Source: Prochlorococcus sp. AG-388-A04 (GTDB taxonomy: Bacteria > Cyanobacteriota > Cyanobacteriia > PCC-6307 > Cyanobiaceae). From it: DNA of 63,243 nt. Shown piece by piece: positions 46,304 through 54,679 of this stretch. The stretch spans positions 1 through 63,243 of the forward strand of contig QCGL01000011.1 in NCBI GenBank assembly GCA_003279935.1. The letters are read 5' to 3'. Below the pieces are notes generated by a model. The model was given only the letters and a program-made list of their open reading frames with translations. It was not told the origin of the DNA and did no database searches. Made by a program: the position numbers and the translations under genes. Numbering within the stretch: the first letter of the stretch is position 1; each line of letters starts with the position of its first letter.

Positions 46304-46942
46304 ATGTGCGGAAGATTTGAACTTAAAACTAAATTTGATAAGTTACCAAAAGTTTTAAAACAAGACTATCCAATTGGGCTTGATAATAAATACGAGACAC
46401 AGAATTTAATTAGACCTACTGATCCAGTCCTTGTAATTAAGAATGAAGGAAAAATTCAGACAACTTTTATGTCATGGGGTTTTATATCACCTTGGGCTAA
46501 AGACCCTTTTGATAAGGCAAGACCCAGACCATTTAATGCAAGATCAGAAACTGTGGGAGAGAAAAAATTATTCAGTGGAAGCTGGAAACATAAAAGATGT
46601 TTAATACCAGCAAGTGGTTTTTTTGAAAAGAACTATCGTATTAGGAAAGAAAATTATGAAACTTTTTGGTTAGGAGGGATTTGGAGCAAATGGTCTTCAC
46701 CTGATGGAGCGGAGTTAGAAAGTTGCTGTGTTTTAACAACTGAACCAAATAATTTAGTGAAACCTTTACATCATCGTATGCCTGTTATTGTTCCTAATGG
46801 ATACGAAGAACAATGGACTGAACAGGTTAAGGATACTCATGAATTAAAAGGGTTAATCCCCATAATGTTGGGATGGTCATCTTCTGGATGGATAACGGAA
46901 GAAATTAATAAAAAGCCTACTGATCAGATGAACTTATTTTAA
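46304..46942 (+). CDS. SRAP/YedK-family abasic-site crosslinking protein
   Basis: 212 aa. Starts MCGRFE, so the catalytic Cys2 becomes N-terminal after Met removal. Glu108 in CLIPASGFFE and His156 in LHHRMPVI complete the SRAP active site. Homologues (YedK, HMCES) form a covalent shield on abasic sites in ssDNA at replication forks. A DNA-damage role fits a high-light ocean cell. Confidence 0.93.
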   Translation: MCGRFELKTKFDKLPKVLKQDYPIGLDNKYETQNLIRPTDPVLVIKNEGKIQTTFMSWGFISPWAKDPFDKARPRPFNARSETVGEKKLFSGSWKHKRCLIPASGFFEKNYRIRKENYETFWLGGIWSKWSSPDGAELESCCVLTTEPNNLVKPLHHRMPVIVPNGYEEQWTEQVKDTHELKGLIPIMLGWSSSGWITEEINKKPTDQMNLF

Positions 46943-47039
46943 ATTGGAAAATTAAATATTTTTTTGTTATTGAAATTTATTAAGTTTATTTGTTAAAGCC
47001 TTGGTGCATCAATAAGTTTAGATTATCCCTTTTTAAAAA

Positions 47040-47171
47040 ATGGTAAAAGTAATTAACAGAAAAATTAGATTTTTTAGATGGCTAAATACTGGTTTAATCT
47101 TACCTCTTTCTGCCTTCGCGATTACTTCTACTTTATTTCTATATTTAGTTTTATTGATTGCCATAAAATAA
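47040..47171 (+). CDS. Tiny membrane protein, 43 aa
   Basis: MVKVINRKIRFFRWLNTGLI, then LPLSAFAITSTLFLYLVLL, ending IAIK. Basic N-terminus then one helix. ATG start; no known family. Confidence 0.5.
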   Translation: MVKVINRKIRFFRWLNTGLILPLSAFAITSTLFLYLVLLIAIK

Positions 47172-47364
47172 TTTCCTTAATTATTAAATAATAATTTATA
47201 ACTTATGAAGATTTAAAAATTATTATTTATGTTCAAAAACTTTTCCAAATTAATACTATTTGAACATTTGAAACTACATATTACTTTCATAAAAAGAGTC
47301 TTTGATGGATAATAAATTATATAAACTAAAATTTATTAAAAACTAAATCCTAACCCATAATAAT

Positions 47365-48543
47365 TTGAGAGATATTAAATTTTCTGGCCTTAAAGGTCAA
47401 GCACTTGCAATAAAGATGAGTGATATACCCAGCATGAAAGAGTTTCAAAGTGTTATTCCAAATAACTGCTTTAAATCTCAAACAATAACTTCATTAGGAT
47501 ATCTTTTACAATCAATCATTATTCAGGCAATTGTTGTAGCAATAGGATTAACAATTCCTTTTAGTCAAAGAATGATCCCGATTTGGATCCTTTATGCACT
47601 TTTATCAGGAACCACTGCTATGGGTTTTTGGGTAATTGCCCATGAATGTGGTCATGGAGCCTTCTCAAAAAATAAAACTTTGGAAACCATTACTGGATAT
47701 TTACTTCATTCATTATTATTAGTTCCTTATTTCTCTTGGCAACGTTCACATGCAGTCCATCATCGTTTCACGAATCATATAACTAATGGAGAAACTCACG
47801 TGCCCATAGTTATTGATGGGAATGGAATTAGCGAAAAAGTTGGAGGTGAAAAGGAAATTTCTTTCTCCAGTAAATTAGGGAAAACTAAGTATGGAATTCT
47901 CCAATTAGTTCTACATCTTATTTTTGGTTGGCCTGCTTACTTATTATCTGGAAGTACAGGTGGACTCAAATATGGAACTTCAAATCATTTTTGGCCAAGA
48001 AAACCTTTTTCTAAGACATTGTGGCCTTCTGTATGGGCTAAAAAAGTTTGGATTTCAGATATTGGTGTAGCTGCAGTAATAGTTGGACTTATTATTTTTA
48101 TTATCAAACATGGATTCTTTCCAATAATTGGAATGTATGTAGGACCCTTATTAGTAGTTAATTGTTGGTTAGTTATATATACTTGGCTTCACCATACTGA
48201 TTCAGACGTTCCACACCTCTCTAATTCAGAATTTTCTTTCATGAGAGGAGCCTTTCTTTCAATTGATAGACCCTATGGGAAGATTATTAATATTCTTCAT
48301 CATAATATTGGTTCAAGTCACGTAGTTCATCATGTATGCCCAACTATTCCTCACTATCATGCTACCAAGGCTACTCTCGCAATAAGAAAAGTATTCAATA
48401 AAGCCTATCTTTTTAATCCCGATCCAATACATAAAGCTCTATGGAATATTGCTTGTAATTGTATTGCGGTTAAATTAGATCTCGATGAAGGAAGATATAT
48501 TTGGCAATCCTCTTACAAAAAAAAGATTAAAACAACTTATTGA
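47365..48543 (+). CDS. Acyl-lipid (delta-12-type) fatty acid desaturase
   Basis: 392 aa with three His boxes in the delta-12/omega-3 arrangement: HECGHGAFSKN, HAVHHRFTNH and HVVHHVCPTIPHYHA. Also YTWLHHTDSDVPH. Probably introduces a double bond in membrane lipids, which affects thylakoid fluidity. The family fit is strong, but the exact position is not certain. TTG start. Confidence 0.88.
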   Translation: MRDIKFSGLKGQALAIKMSDIPSMKEFQSVIPNNCFKSQTITSLGYLLQSIIIQAIVVAIGLTIPFSQRMIPIWILYALLSGTTAMGFWVIAHECGHGAFSKNKTLETITGYLLHSLLLVPYFSWQRSHAVHHRFTNHITNGETHVPIVIDGNGISEKVGGEKEISFSSKLGKTKYGILQLVLHLIFGWPAYLLSGSTGGLKYGTSNHFWPRKPFSKTLWPSVWAKKVWISDIGVAAVIVGLIIFIIKHGFFPIIGMYVGPLLVVNCWLVIYTWLHHTDSDVPHLSNSEFSFMRGAFLSIDRPYGKIINILHHNIGSSHVVHHVCPTIPHYHATKATLAIRKVFNKAYLFNPDPIHKALWNIACNCIAVKLDLDEGRYIWQSSYKKKIKTTY

Positions 48544-48632
48544 AAATAATCCAATATCACATTAAATAACGCAAATCTGAAAATAATATAAAAGAATTAG
48601 AAATTAAGTCTTTTTTATCCTAAATACTTAAA

Positions 48633-48821
48633 TTGGAAAATGATTCTATTTTTATAGTTATGAGCGGAGACAACCTGCACGGTAAGCAACCAATCAAGTT
48701 TTATTCTGAGGAAGTAACACTTACTAAAGTGCAATTATTAGAAAAGCAATTAAATTTAGGAGATAAAGTATCTGACTTAGATGCGAAGCATAAAGAATGG
48801 AGCAGAAAGTTATCAATATAA
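48633..48821 (+). CDS. Small hypothetical protein, 62 aa
   Basis: TTG start; MENDSIFIVMSGDNLHGKQP, then YSEEVTLTKVQLLEKQLNL and DAKHKEWSRKLSI. Mixed beta/alpha with a charged helix. No recognised family. Confidence 0.5.
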   Translation: MENDSIFIVMSGDNLHGKQPIKFYSEEVTLTKVQLLEKQLNLGDKVSDLDAKHKEWSRKLSI

Positions 48822-48943
48822 TTTCTTTTTAAAAGTTATTAAAACTTCTTAAAATAAGAATATAAATTAATAAAGTCTATAGTTTGAATTCATAAATTTT
48901 TAGTTTATAAAAATTTAACAGAAAAAAATTATTCATTATCCCT

Positions 48944-49567
48944 TTATAAAGATCCTTTCCTGTAAATTACCGAAAAGTTATTAGCAGGCATACGAATACG
49001 CTCCTCTTCAATGAGATCATTCTTGTTAGCTTCTTCACTAACTTCTCCTAAATCTCTAACGCCCCAAGATTCGTTTTGTATTTTTAAGGAAATATCAAAC
49101 AATTCATTGCTTTGACTAATGTGCTTACCACATATTTTAAATGGCCCATATAACATCAAAAATTGTCCATTTTTTAATAATTTGCCCGATTCGTTAAACA
49201 GTGATTTTGTACAGTTCCAAGATGCTATATGAATCATATTGATAGATATTATGCCTTGAATAGAATGGATTAATTCAGATGGTATTTCCCAAGGAATTTT
49301 CTCCACATCAATATCTAAAGGTTGGGGCATTTTAAAATTTAATTCTTCATGCTCAATCCAAGAACTAATACTCTTTCTATGAATTAGTTCCGGATCACTT
49401 GATTGCCAAGTTAATTCTGGGAAGCATTTTTGAAATTTAATTGCATGCTCTCCACTACCGCTGCCAATTTCTAAAATATAACCTCTTTTTAGAAGAATTC
49501 TTGATAATACTTCTGCTATAGAATCTTTATTTCTCTCAGTTGCAGGAAAGAAAAGTCTATTATCCAA
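48944..49567 (-). CDS. DUF938-family SAM-dependent methyltransferase
   Basis: 207 aa. FFPATERNKDSIAEVL and LEIGSGSGEHAIKFQKCFPEL are the DUF938 N-terminal block (motif I GSGSG). IISINMIHIASWNCTKSLF and LLKNGQFLMLYGPFK follow. Substrate unknown. TTG start at 49567. Confidence 0.85.
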   Translation of the reverse strand: MDNRLFFPATERNKDSIAEVLSRILLKRGYILEIGSGSGEHAIKFQKCFPELTWQSSDPELIHRKSISSWIEHEELNFKMPQPLDIDVEKIPWEIPSELIHSIQGIISINMIHIASWNCTKSLFNESGKLLKNGQFLMLYGPFKICGKHISQSNELFDISLKIQNESWGVRDLGEVSEEANKNDLIEEERIRMPANNFSVIYRKGSL

Positions 49568-49575
49568 AATAGTTT

Positions 49576-49740
49576 TTATTTAGCTTTTCTCAATTTTGGA
49601 GCTTTATAAAACATTATTTTGAAGCTAAAGAATAATATTGAAACAGTTAAAACTGGTAAAATATAAATTATTAATTCAGAACTGAATAAGGACGGAACGC
49701 TAGAAAAAATCAAATGCATATAGTAAGTAGTAAATGACAT
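49576..49740 (-). CDS. Small membrane protein, 54 aa
   Basis: Two hydrophobic stretches (YYMHLIFSSVPSLF, IIYILPVLTVSILFFSFKI) and a basic end KAPKLRKAK. The stop lies 9 bp upstream of the DUF938 start. ATG start. No family known. Confidence 0.5.
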   Translation of the reverse strand: MSFTTYYMHLIFSSVPSLFSSELIIYILPVLTVSILFFSFKIMFYKAPKLRKAK

Positions 49741-50139
49741 AGCTATTGTTTATTTAATTTATTAATAGCAATTATTTACTTAAATAAAAAGAGTATTTAC
49801 TCAATATTCAATAATATGAATTTGTATAAAAATTAAACTGCTTTTAGATTGATTCTTAAAGCGATCTAAAAAAAAAGAATATTAGATAAAAAGATATTCG
49901 TCTTTTGCTTATTGGGAGACATCTATTTCTTTAAAAAAATTCTTTAAAAAAAAAAAAAAGTCAGCCTGTATCCCTACTAGCTGACTCTTTTAATAATACT
50001 AGTTAAAATTTAAATTAAATGAGGATTTTATCTCAATAAAAAAGCTGCTCAAAATTATTTTATAAATAATAAAATCTAAGAATCTAGTTTCTAAAAAAAA
50101 GAATATAAAAAAGGCTCCTTAAACATAATCGGGTATATT
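49741..50139. other. 399-bp gene-free stretch with a terminator-like hairpin
   Basis: No frame longer than about 20 codons with coding-like composition. It contains a hairpin at 49959-49986 (AGTCAGC / GCTGACT) with A-run on one side and T on the other, so it could terminate on either strand. Confidence 0.6.
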
Positions 50140-50238
50140 TTAAACTATCTTTTTTTGAACTGCTGTCGATGTTCTTTCAATATTTGAATAGTTTGGTTTA
50201 TATATTAAATAATAATTAAAAAATTCTTTCCATGTCAT
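50140..50238 (-). CDS. Tiny protein, 32 aa (weak)
   Basis: MTWKEFFNYYLIYKPNYSNI, then ERTSTAVQKKIV. Aromatic N-terminus, otherwise plain. The only candidate in this part, and it could be chance. Confidence 0.35.
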   Translation of the reverse strand: MTWKEFFNYYLIYKPNYSNIERTSTAVQKKIV

Positions 50239-50495
50239 AAATCCTAAGAAATCTATTAAATTTTGAAAATAAAATAATTAACGCTAACTCAAACCACAGC
50301 TATAGGTGAATTCATGGTATTATAGAATTATCTCAGGTAGAGATAAGATTAATTAATATTGACCAAGCTAATGAATTTCTAATAAGAATACCAATTGCAA
50401 GCGTCATATTTTCACATTTATAGGTGTTTTAATTTTGGTTAATCATAAATACTTATTTTCCTTATCAATCCTGAATTTATAATATTTCAAATTAA

Positions 50496-50693
50496 ATGAA
50501 AAAATTAAACAAAAAGTATGCCGATTTATTACATCAAGCTTCCATCGCAACTGGAAGAAAAGAAGCAGTAGGTTTATTGCATAAGGCAGCAAAACTTCAA
50601 ACTAAATTTGATGAAAATTCTAAATTTCAAAAGGAGTGTCTCAACCCTTATTCAAAATTTATAAGTTTAGAAACTAGTGAGACAGTAAAGTAA
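50496..50693 (+). CDS. Small basic hypothetical protein, 65 aa
   Basis: MKKLNKKYADLLHQASIATG, then RKEAVGLLHKAAKLQTKF. The pattern of LHxA repeats suggests two helical repeats. One Cys near the end. ATG start; no known family. Confidence 0.6.
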   Translation: MKKLNKKYADLLHQASIATGRKEAVGLLHKAAKLQTKFDENSKFQKECLNPYSKFISLETSETVK

Positions 50694-50725
50694 CAAAAAT
50701 GTAGCTCAATGATCTAGAATCTGAC

Positions 50726-50781
50726 CATATATGCATATATGTTTACAAAAATAAATATATATGTTATATTAATTAATATAA
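50726..50781. promoter_or_regulatory. Two large palindromes upstream of the hli pair
   Basis: CATATATGCATATATG (50726-50741) is a perfect 16-bp palindrome, and TTATATTAATTAATATAA (50764-50781) a perfect 18-bp one. They lie 50 and 15 bp before the first hli ATG. Such sites could hold a dimeric regulator or overlap the promoter and 5' leader. Confidence 0.55.
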
Positions 50782-50793
50782 ATCTTTTAAAAA

Positions 50794-50901
50794 ATGACTC
50801 CAGAAGCAGAACGTTTTAATGGTTGGGCAGCAATGTTAGGTTTCGTAGCAGCTGTAGGTGCTTACGTAACAACAGGACAAATTATCCCTGGTTGGTTCTA
50901 A
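50794..50901 (+). CDS. hli: High-light-inducible protein (short)
   Basis: 35 aa: MTPEAERFNGWAAMLGFVAA, then VGAYVTTGQIIPGWF. The single chlorophyll-binding-type helix ExxNGxxAMxGF of the LHC superfamily is intact, and the end TGQIIPG is typical of HL-strain Hlips. Small thylakoid proteins that protect PSII assembly and dissipate excess light (known). First of a tandem pair; its stop overlaps the next ATG by one base (TAATG). Confidence 0.93.
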   Translation: MTPEAERFNGWAAMLGFVAAVGAYVTTGQIIPGWF

Positions 50902-51041
50902 TGAATAATAACCAAACAAAACTAGTTGAAAAAGAAAAAATTGTAGCTGAGAAGCTAAATGGTAGATTTGCCATGATGGGTTTTATTGCACTGATTGGAG
51001 CTTACTTAACCACAGGTCAAATTATTCCTGGATTTATTTAA
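50901..51041 (+). CDS. hli: High-light-inducible protein (second of pair)
   Basis: 46 aa: a polar N-terminal part (NNNQTKLVEKEKIVAE) then KLNGRFAMMGFIALIGAYLT and TGQIIPGFI. The same LHC-type helix as the first, but a longer N-terminus. The correct start is the ATG at 50901, not the longer frame upstream. Tandem and coupled, followed by a terminator-like hairpin at 51066-51095. Confidence 0.92.
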   Translation: MNNNQTKLVEKEKIVAEKLNGRFAMMGFIALIGAYLTTGQIIPGFI

Positions 51042-51065
51042 GTCCTTTCAAATAAATTTATAAGA

Positions 51066-51095
51066 CAGATCGCCTAATTTGATCTGGCTTTTTTG
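51066..51095 (+). terminator. Terminator-like hairpin after the hli pair
   Basis: CAGATC (51066-51071) / GATCTG (51081-51086) with a 9-base loop, followed by GGC and a six-T run. Modest stem, right position for the end of the hli transcript. Confidence 0.6.
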
Positions 51096-51216
51096 TATTT
51101 TATTTAATTAATTACCTAACCTATATTCTCTTTAAGTTATCCAAATGAAGAAACTAAAATATGTATTTATTTTATATTTAAAAATTAGTTAGTATTATTT
51201 AAAAGATTATGAAAAA

Positions 51217-51336
51217 ATGAATGCAATAAATAAATATTTACCTTTTGGCTTAAAAGCTGAAAAGATCATACCATTTTTTATTATTTTTAAGCTTCTTACC
51301 TTCTCTGGTTTTATTGGTTATATGATGAATCGATGA
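51217..51336 (+). CDS. Tiny membrane protein, 39 aa
   Basis: MNAINKYLPFGLKAEKIIPF, then FIIFKLLTFSGFIGYMMNR. One helix with positive ends. Ends 1 base before the next ATG (51338), so coupled to that small gene. Possibly part of the hli neighbourhood. Confidence 0.5.
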   Translation: MNAINKYLPFGLKAEKIIPFFIIFKLLTFSGFIGYMMNR

Positions 51337-51337
51337 A

Positions 51338-51451
51338 ATGATTTATCCTCCGCCTCAAGTAATTTTTGCCTTACTAATTTTATCAACTGCAGTTGTCTTA
51401 ATTTGGGATATTAAATATAATCCTTTCGGTGAAGATCAAGACGGGATATAA
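51338..51451 (+). CDS. Tiny membrane protein with EDQDG tail, 37 aa
   Basis: MIYPPPQVIFALLILSTAVV, then LIWDIKYNPFGEDQDGI. The acidic EDQDG end after one helix is a shorter relative of the DDQDGG tails at 35974-36108 and 37260-37439. Starts 1 base after the previous stop. Confidence 0.55.
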   Translation: MIYPPPQVIFALLILSTAVVLIWDIKYNPFGEDQDGI

Positions 51452-51557
51452 AAAAGTTATAAATTTCTATAAAAATTGGTCTTTAATCAGTATAAAAACT
51501 CTATCGGAATAATAAGAACCATATTAATATCACATCAAATAATTGGAGGCAAATCAG

Positions 51558-51659
51558 ATGACCAACCTCGGATTGGAAATCGTATTCTGGCTAATTTTAT
51601 TAAGCTATCTTGGAGCTAGACTTACTCAAACTAAGAAAGGTTACAAACAACAATATTAA
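51558..51659 (+). CDS. Tiny membrane protein, 33 aa
   Basis: MTNLGLEIVFWLILLSYLGA, then RLTQTKKGYKQQY. One helix and a basic tail, with GGAGG upstream (about 8-12 bases). Co-directional with the CP12-like gene 19 bases later. Confidence 0.6.
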   Translation: MTNLGLEIVFWLILLSYLGARLTQTKKGYKQQY

Positions 51660-51678
51660 AAGAAGGAGGTTTTAAATC

Positions 51679-51828
51679 ATGGCATTAAATGACATTTTCA
51701 AAATTCTTCCAAAAAATAAAGTTTCTTTAAAGGATGATTTATCACCATTTTCACCTAACAAAGACTATTGGGCTGAAGAGTGCAAAGACCATCCATCTAA
51801 AAAAGAATGCCTTTTCTATTGCGAATAA
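51679..51828 (+). CDS. Micro-protein with CP12-like C-terminal motif
   Basis: 49 aa with a strong GGAGG ribosome site 12 bases before the ATG. The C-terminal ECKDHPSKKECLFY matches the CP12 C-terminal loop pattern C-x-D-x-P-x3-E-C-x2-Y, which binds GAPDH through a disulfide loop. The N-terminal half of CP12 (the AWDAVEEL-type PRK-binding core) is missing, so this may be a half-CP12. GAPDH or phosphoribulokinase regulation is inference. Confidence 0.75.
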   Translation: MALNDIFKILPKNKVSLKDDLSPFSPNKDYWAEECKDHPSKKECLFYCE

Positions 51829-51921
51829 AATTAACTTTTATACGTAAACTTGTAAATTTTATAGCTTGTTTTTTAGTGGATTTAGTCTAAATTAAATTTA
51901 ATTTTTATTTAAGGACGATTT

Positions 51922-52032
51922 ATGCATACAAGAAAGAAAAAATCCCAAGATAAAAAAACTGAAACCAATACCGAATGGTTGGATAAAGTTATCAATCAGT
52001 TAACAAATAAAGATTTCAGTCAATATCTTTAG
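51922..52032 (+). CDS. Tiny basic protein, 36 aa
   Basis: MHTRKKKSQDKKTETNTEWL, then DKVINQLTNKDFSQYL. Basic N-terminus, then an amphipathic helix. AAGGACG lies upstream. No known family. Confidence 0.5.
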   Translation: MHTRKKKSQDKKTETNTEWLDKVINQLTNKDFSQYL

Positions 52033-52484
52033 GTCGTTATTTGAATTCAAAGGCTTTAATTAGTTTATTAGATTGAGTTTAAAATTTCTTTTGAATAAAA
52101 TCAAAAAACAAATCTTGAGATATTATCTAACCCCCTAATAATTACTTTTGTTTTAAAATAAAAAATATATTAAAAGGGGCTAAAAAAACTGAAAGATATT
52201 TAGGAATAAGATGTCCTTCTACAAATTGATTTTTGGCTAGTATGAAAATTTTATTTTTTTTTAATTTTTGGATTTTAACTTAGGGAAAATAATAATAGGA
52301 GGAAAAAATTTAATTTTAAAAGGTGATGGATTTATTAAGAAATTTAGGATACAAAATGAGAGTAAAACTTGAACCTAAAACATATTTTATAGGAAAAAAT
52401 TTGCATATATTTTCCAATCATAATATTTGTTCTTAATTCAAAAGTCTTTATTTATTATTTCTTTTTTTCTAATCTAACTTGGAG
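52033..52484. other. 452-bp low-information stretch before the RNA candidate
   Basis: Very AT-rich with scattered short stops. One 36-codon plus frame (52326-52436) has poor coding character. No hairpins of note. Confidence 0.5.
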
Positions 52485-52695
52485 CTAGTGAATTATCACT
52501 TCTTAATAGACCCATAGAGCAGCCACCTAAATGTGGTCCAACCATCTTGAGTATTTATACTCACAGTAAGTAATTTTACTTACTATAATAACCATAAGCA
52601 TTTAGGAAGTGCTTAGCTGGTTAAGCTCAGTCAATCTGAATTTAACTTAATCGTCATGAGAGTTTGCTAGTAGGGATGCGAGCAAGCTCTTTTTA
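52485..52695 (+). ncRNA. Candidate structured RNA with Rho-independent terminator
   Basis: At least five consecutive hairpins: CCAC-GTGG (52523-52536), TGAGTA/TACTCA (52548-52563), AGTAAGTA/TACTTACT (52565-52584), AAGCATTT/AAGTGCTT (52596-52614) and the terminator AGAGTTTGCT/AGCAAGCTCT (52659-52690) followed by TTTTTAATTTTTT. Local GC content is higher than in the flanks and no open frame covers it. Transcript start not determined. Picocyanobacteria have many such Yfr-type RNAs (known), but I do not recognise a specific one. Confidence 0.65.
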
Positions 52696-52896
52696 ATTTT
52701 TTGCAAATAATACTCAGTTTATAAAATAACAAATCAATTTTTTTTGATTTCAAATAAAAAAATTTAGATAAGGAATTTATTAGCACTTAAGAAAAAGTTG
52801 TTGAATAAGACATTATGCACAAGAATTTAATTTTTTTGAAACTTTCCTGTCAAGATACAATAACTTTGCTAAAAAAGGATATAGATTAAATTCATT

Positions 52897-52998
52897 ATGT
52901 CCTTTGATTTCATTCTTATTCCTTTTTGTATAATTGCTATTTTATGGCTATTTAATCGAGAGAACAAAATTTACCGCAATAATAAAAAAGCTCGTTAA
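52897..52998 (+). CDS. Tiny membrane protein, 33 aa
   Basis: MSFDFILIPFCIIAILWLFN, then RENKIYRNNKKAR. One helix with a strongly basic end. ATG start. No family known. Confidence 0.5.
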   Translation: MSFDFILIPFCIIAILWLFNRENKIYRNNKKAR

Positions 52999-53113
52999 AA
53001 CGAATCTAAACTCCAAAAATTTAAGCTTGATATTTAATATTGCTGCAATTATTTTGGTATTTTTTATTTAATATGTTTCCTTATTTTATGAAAATCCAAT
53101 TACTAATAAAAAA

Positions 53114-53230
53114 TTAAGCATTCACTTTAATAATTAACTTATCCCAATAAACTTTTGAACGATTTATTTGTTCCAATTTTTGTTTGCAATGAATGCAATT
53201 ACAATTTCTTGCTAATGTTTTGGAAGTCAT
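53114..53230 (-). CDS. Small protein with CxCxxC motif, 38 aa
   Basis: MTSKTLARNCNCIHCKQKLE, then QINRSKVYWDKLIIKVNA. The cysteine cluster NCNCIHC could bind a metal. ATG start; the frame ends in the gap before the LptF/G gene. Family not recognised. Confidence 0.5.
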   Translation of the reverse strand: MTSKTLARNCNCIHCKQKLEQINRSKVYWDKLIIKVNA

Positions 53231-53423
53231 TACTTCATTTTTTTTAATAAAACAAATATCTAAATTAATTGCAATAGCAAATATTCTTATCCTGTAAATT
53301 TATCAATAAAAAATCTTAAAAAGAAAAATATTTCTTTAGAAAAAAAAGAGTAAAGATGGTCTCAATTTGATAAGTATTTTATAATCTTAAAAACTATTGA
53401 AAATTTAATCAAATAAATTTCTT

Positions 53424-54626
53424 TTGCAAATTTCAACCCAATCAACTATTAAAAAATTTATCCGCCAAATTTGTTTGCCATGGAATTCTATTCCATTGAT
53501 AGATAGATGGTTAATAGCGCAAATATTACCTCCAATGTTTTTTGCTATTTCTGCTTTTACCGTTATTTCATTATCAGTGGGAGTAATGTTTGATCTAATA
53601 AGAAAAATAGTTGAATTTGGATTACCTTTATTTTTAGCTATAAAAGTTCTTTTTTTTAGCCTTCCAAGTTTTTTAGTTTTATCGTTCCCGATGGCAGTTT
53701 TATTGTCTACATTATTAGCTTATGGGAAATTATCAGCCAATTCCGAATTATTAGCATTGAATTCTTTAGGAATAAAAACTTCAAGAATTATTGCACCTGC
53801 TATTACAGTTTCTATATTGATGACAGGCTTAACTTTTTATTTCAACGATAACTTGGTACCTGCAAGTAATAAGTTAGCAGAGTCTACTTTAAGATCTGGT
53901 ATTGGAAGTTCTTTTAGCAGTGAAGAAGGAAAAGATAATATTATGTTCTCTAGATATGGTTCAAGAATTAACTCTACAACAAATAAGCCCACAAAGACTA
54001 ATACGTTCCTCACTCATATTTTCTATGCTTCGTGGTTCGAAAATAACATTATGCAGGGAGTTACAGTTTTGGATTTTTCGAGACAAGATATACAGCAAAT
54101 CTTAAAAGCAAAAAGTGCGGTATTTGATAAGGAAAACTCCTCCTGGATATTTTCAGATGGTAGTATTATTTCTGTTGACCAAGGCGGTCAAACTACTAAT
54201 ATTCAATTTGAAAAATATAAGTATCCATTTGTAGAAGGACCCTTAGATTTAGCAAGAGTCCCAAAAGATGCTACCGAAATGTCTCTTAAGCAAGCATTAG
54301 AAGCTGAAAGAATATATAAAGAGACAGGAAACTTAAAAGAAATAAGAAGAATTCAAGTTCGTATCCAAGAAAAATTTACTTTACCTTTCGCATGCTTAGT
54401 ATTCGGATTAATTGGAAGTAGTTTAGGATCAAAATCCAATTTAAGATCTTCTAAAAGTCAGGGATTTGGATTAAGCGTTATTCTAATATTAGTTTATTAT
54501 GTGATGTCTTTTGTATTCAGTTCATTTGGAGTAAAGGGATTGTTAAGTCCAATAATTGCAACTTGGCTACCTGTTTTAATTTCTATGTGTGGTGGAATTT
54601 ATTTCTTGAGAAAGGCTAGTTTATAA
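53424..54626 (+). CDS. YjgP/YjgQ (LptF/LptG)-family LPS-export permease
   Basis: 400 aa with six membrane helices (3 at each end) around a periplasmic beta domain (about 100-290). Signature pieces: FSLPSFLVLSFPMAVLLSTLLAYGKL (by position), ELLALNSLGIKTSRI and the end LACLVFGLIGSSLG. Forms the LptBFG transporter moving LPS from the inner membrane, linking to the lipid A genes at the left of the window. TTG start. F and G cannot be told apart. Confidence 0.9.
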   Translation: MQISTQSTIKKFIRQICLPWNSIPLIDRWLIAQILPPMFFAISAFTVISLSVGVMFDLIRKIVEFGLPLFLAIKVLFFSLPSFLVLSFPMAVLLSTLLAYGKLSANSELLALNSLGIKTSRIIAPAITVSILMTGLTFYFNDNLVPASNKLAESTLRSGIGSSFSSEEGKDNIMFSRYGSRINSTTNKPTKTNTFLTHIFYASWFENNIMQGVTVLDFSRQDIQQILKAKSAVFDKENSSWIFSDGSIISVDQGGQTTNIQFEKYKYPFVEGPLDLARVPKDATEMSLKQALEAERIYKETGNLKEIRRIQVRIQEKFTLPFACLVFGLIGSSLGSKSNLRSSKSQGFGLSVILILVYYVMSFVFSSFGVKGLLSPIIATWLPVLISMCGGIYFLRKASL

Positions 54627-54679
54627 ATTTTGATTGATTGACATCTGGTTTAAAATAATAGTTATTTATTATATATTTT

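Noticed and set aside
50287..50340. Short GTG frame reading NSWYYRIISGRDKIN
   Set aside because: Only about 17 codons; cannot be told from chance.
50823..51041. Longer frame starting inside the first hli gene
   Set aside because: Its N-terminal half is an out-of-frame reading of hli; the true second hli starts at the ATG 50901.
52326..52436. 36-codon plus frame
   Set aside because: Composition and context do not support translation; no clear ribosome site spacing.
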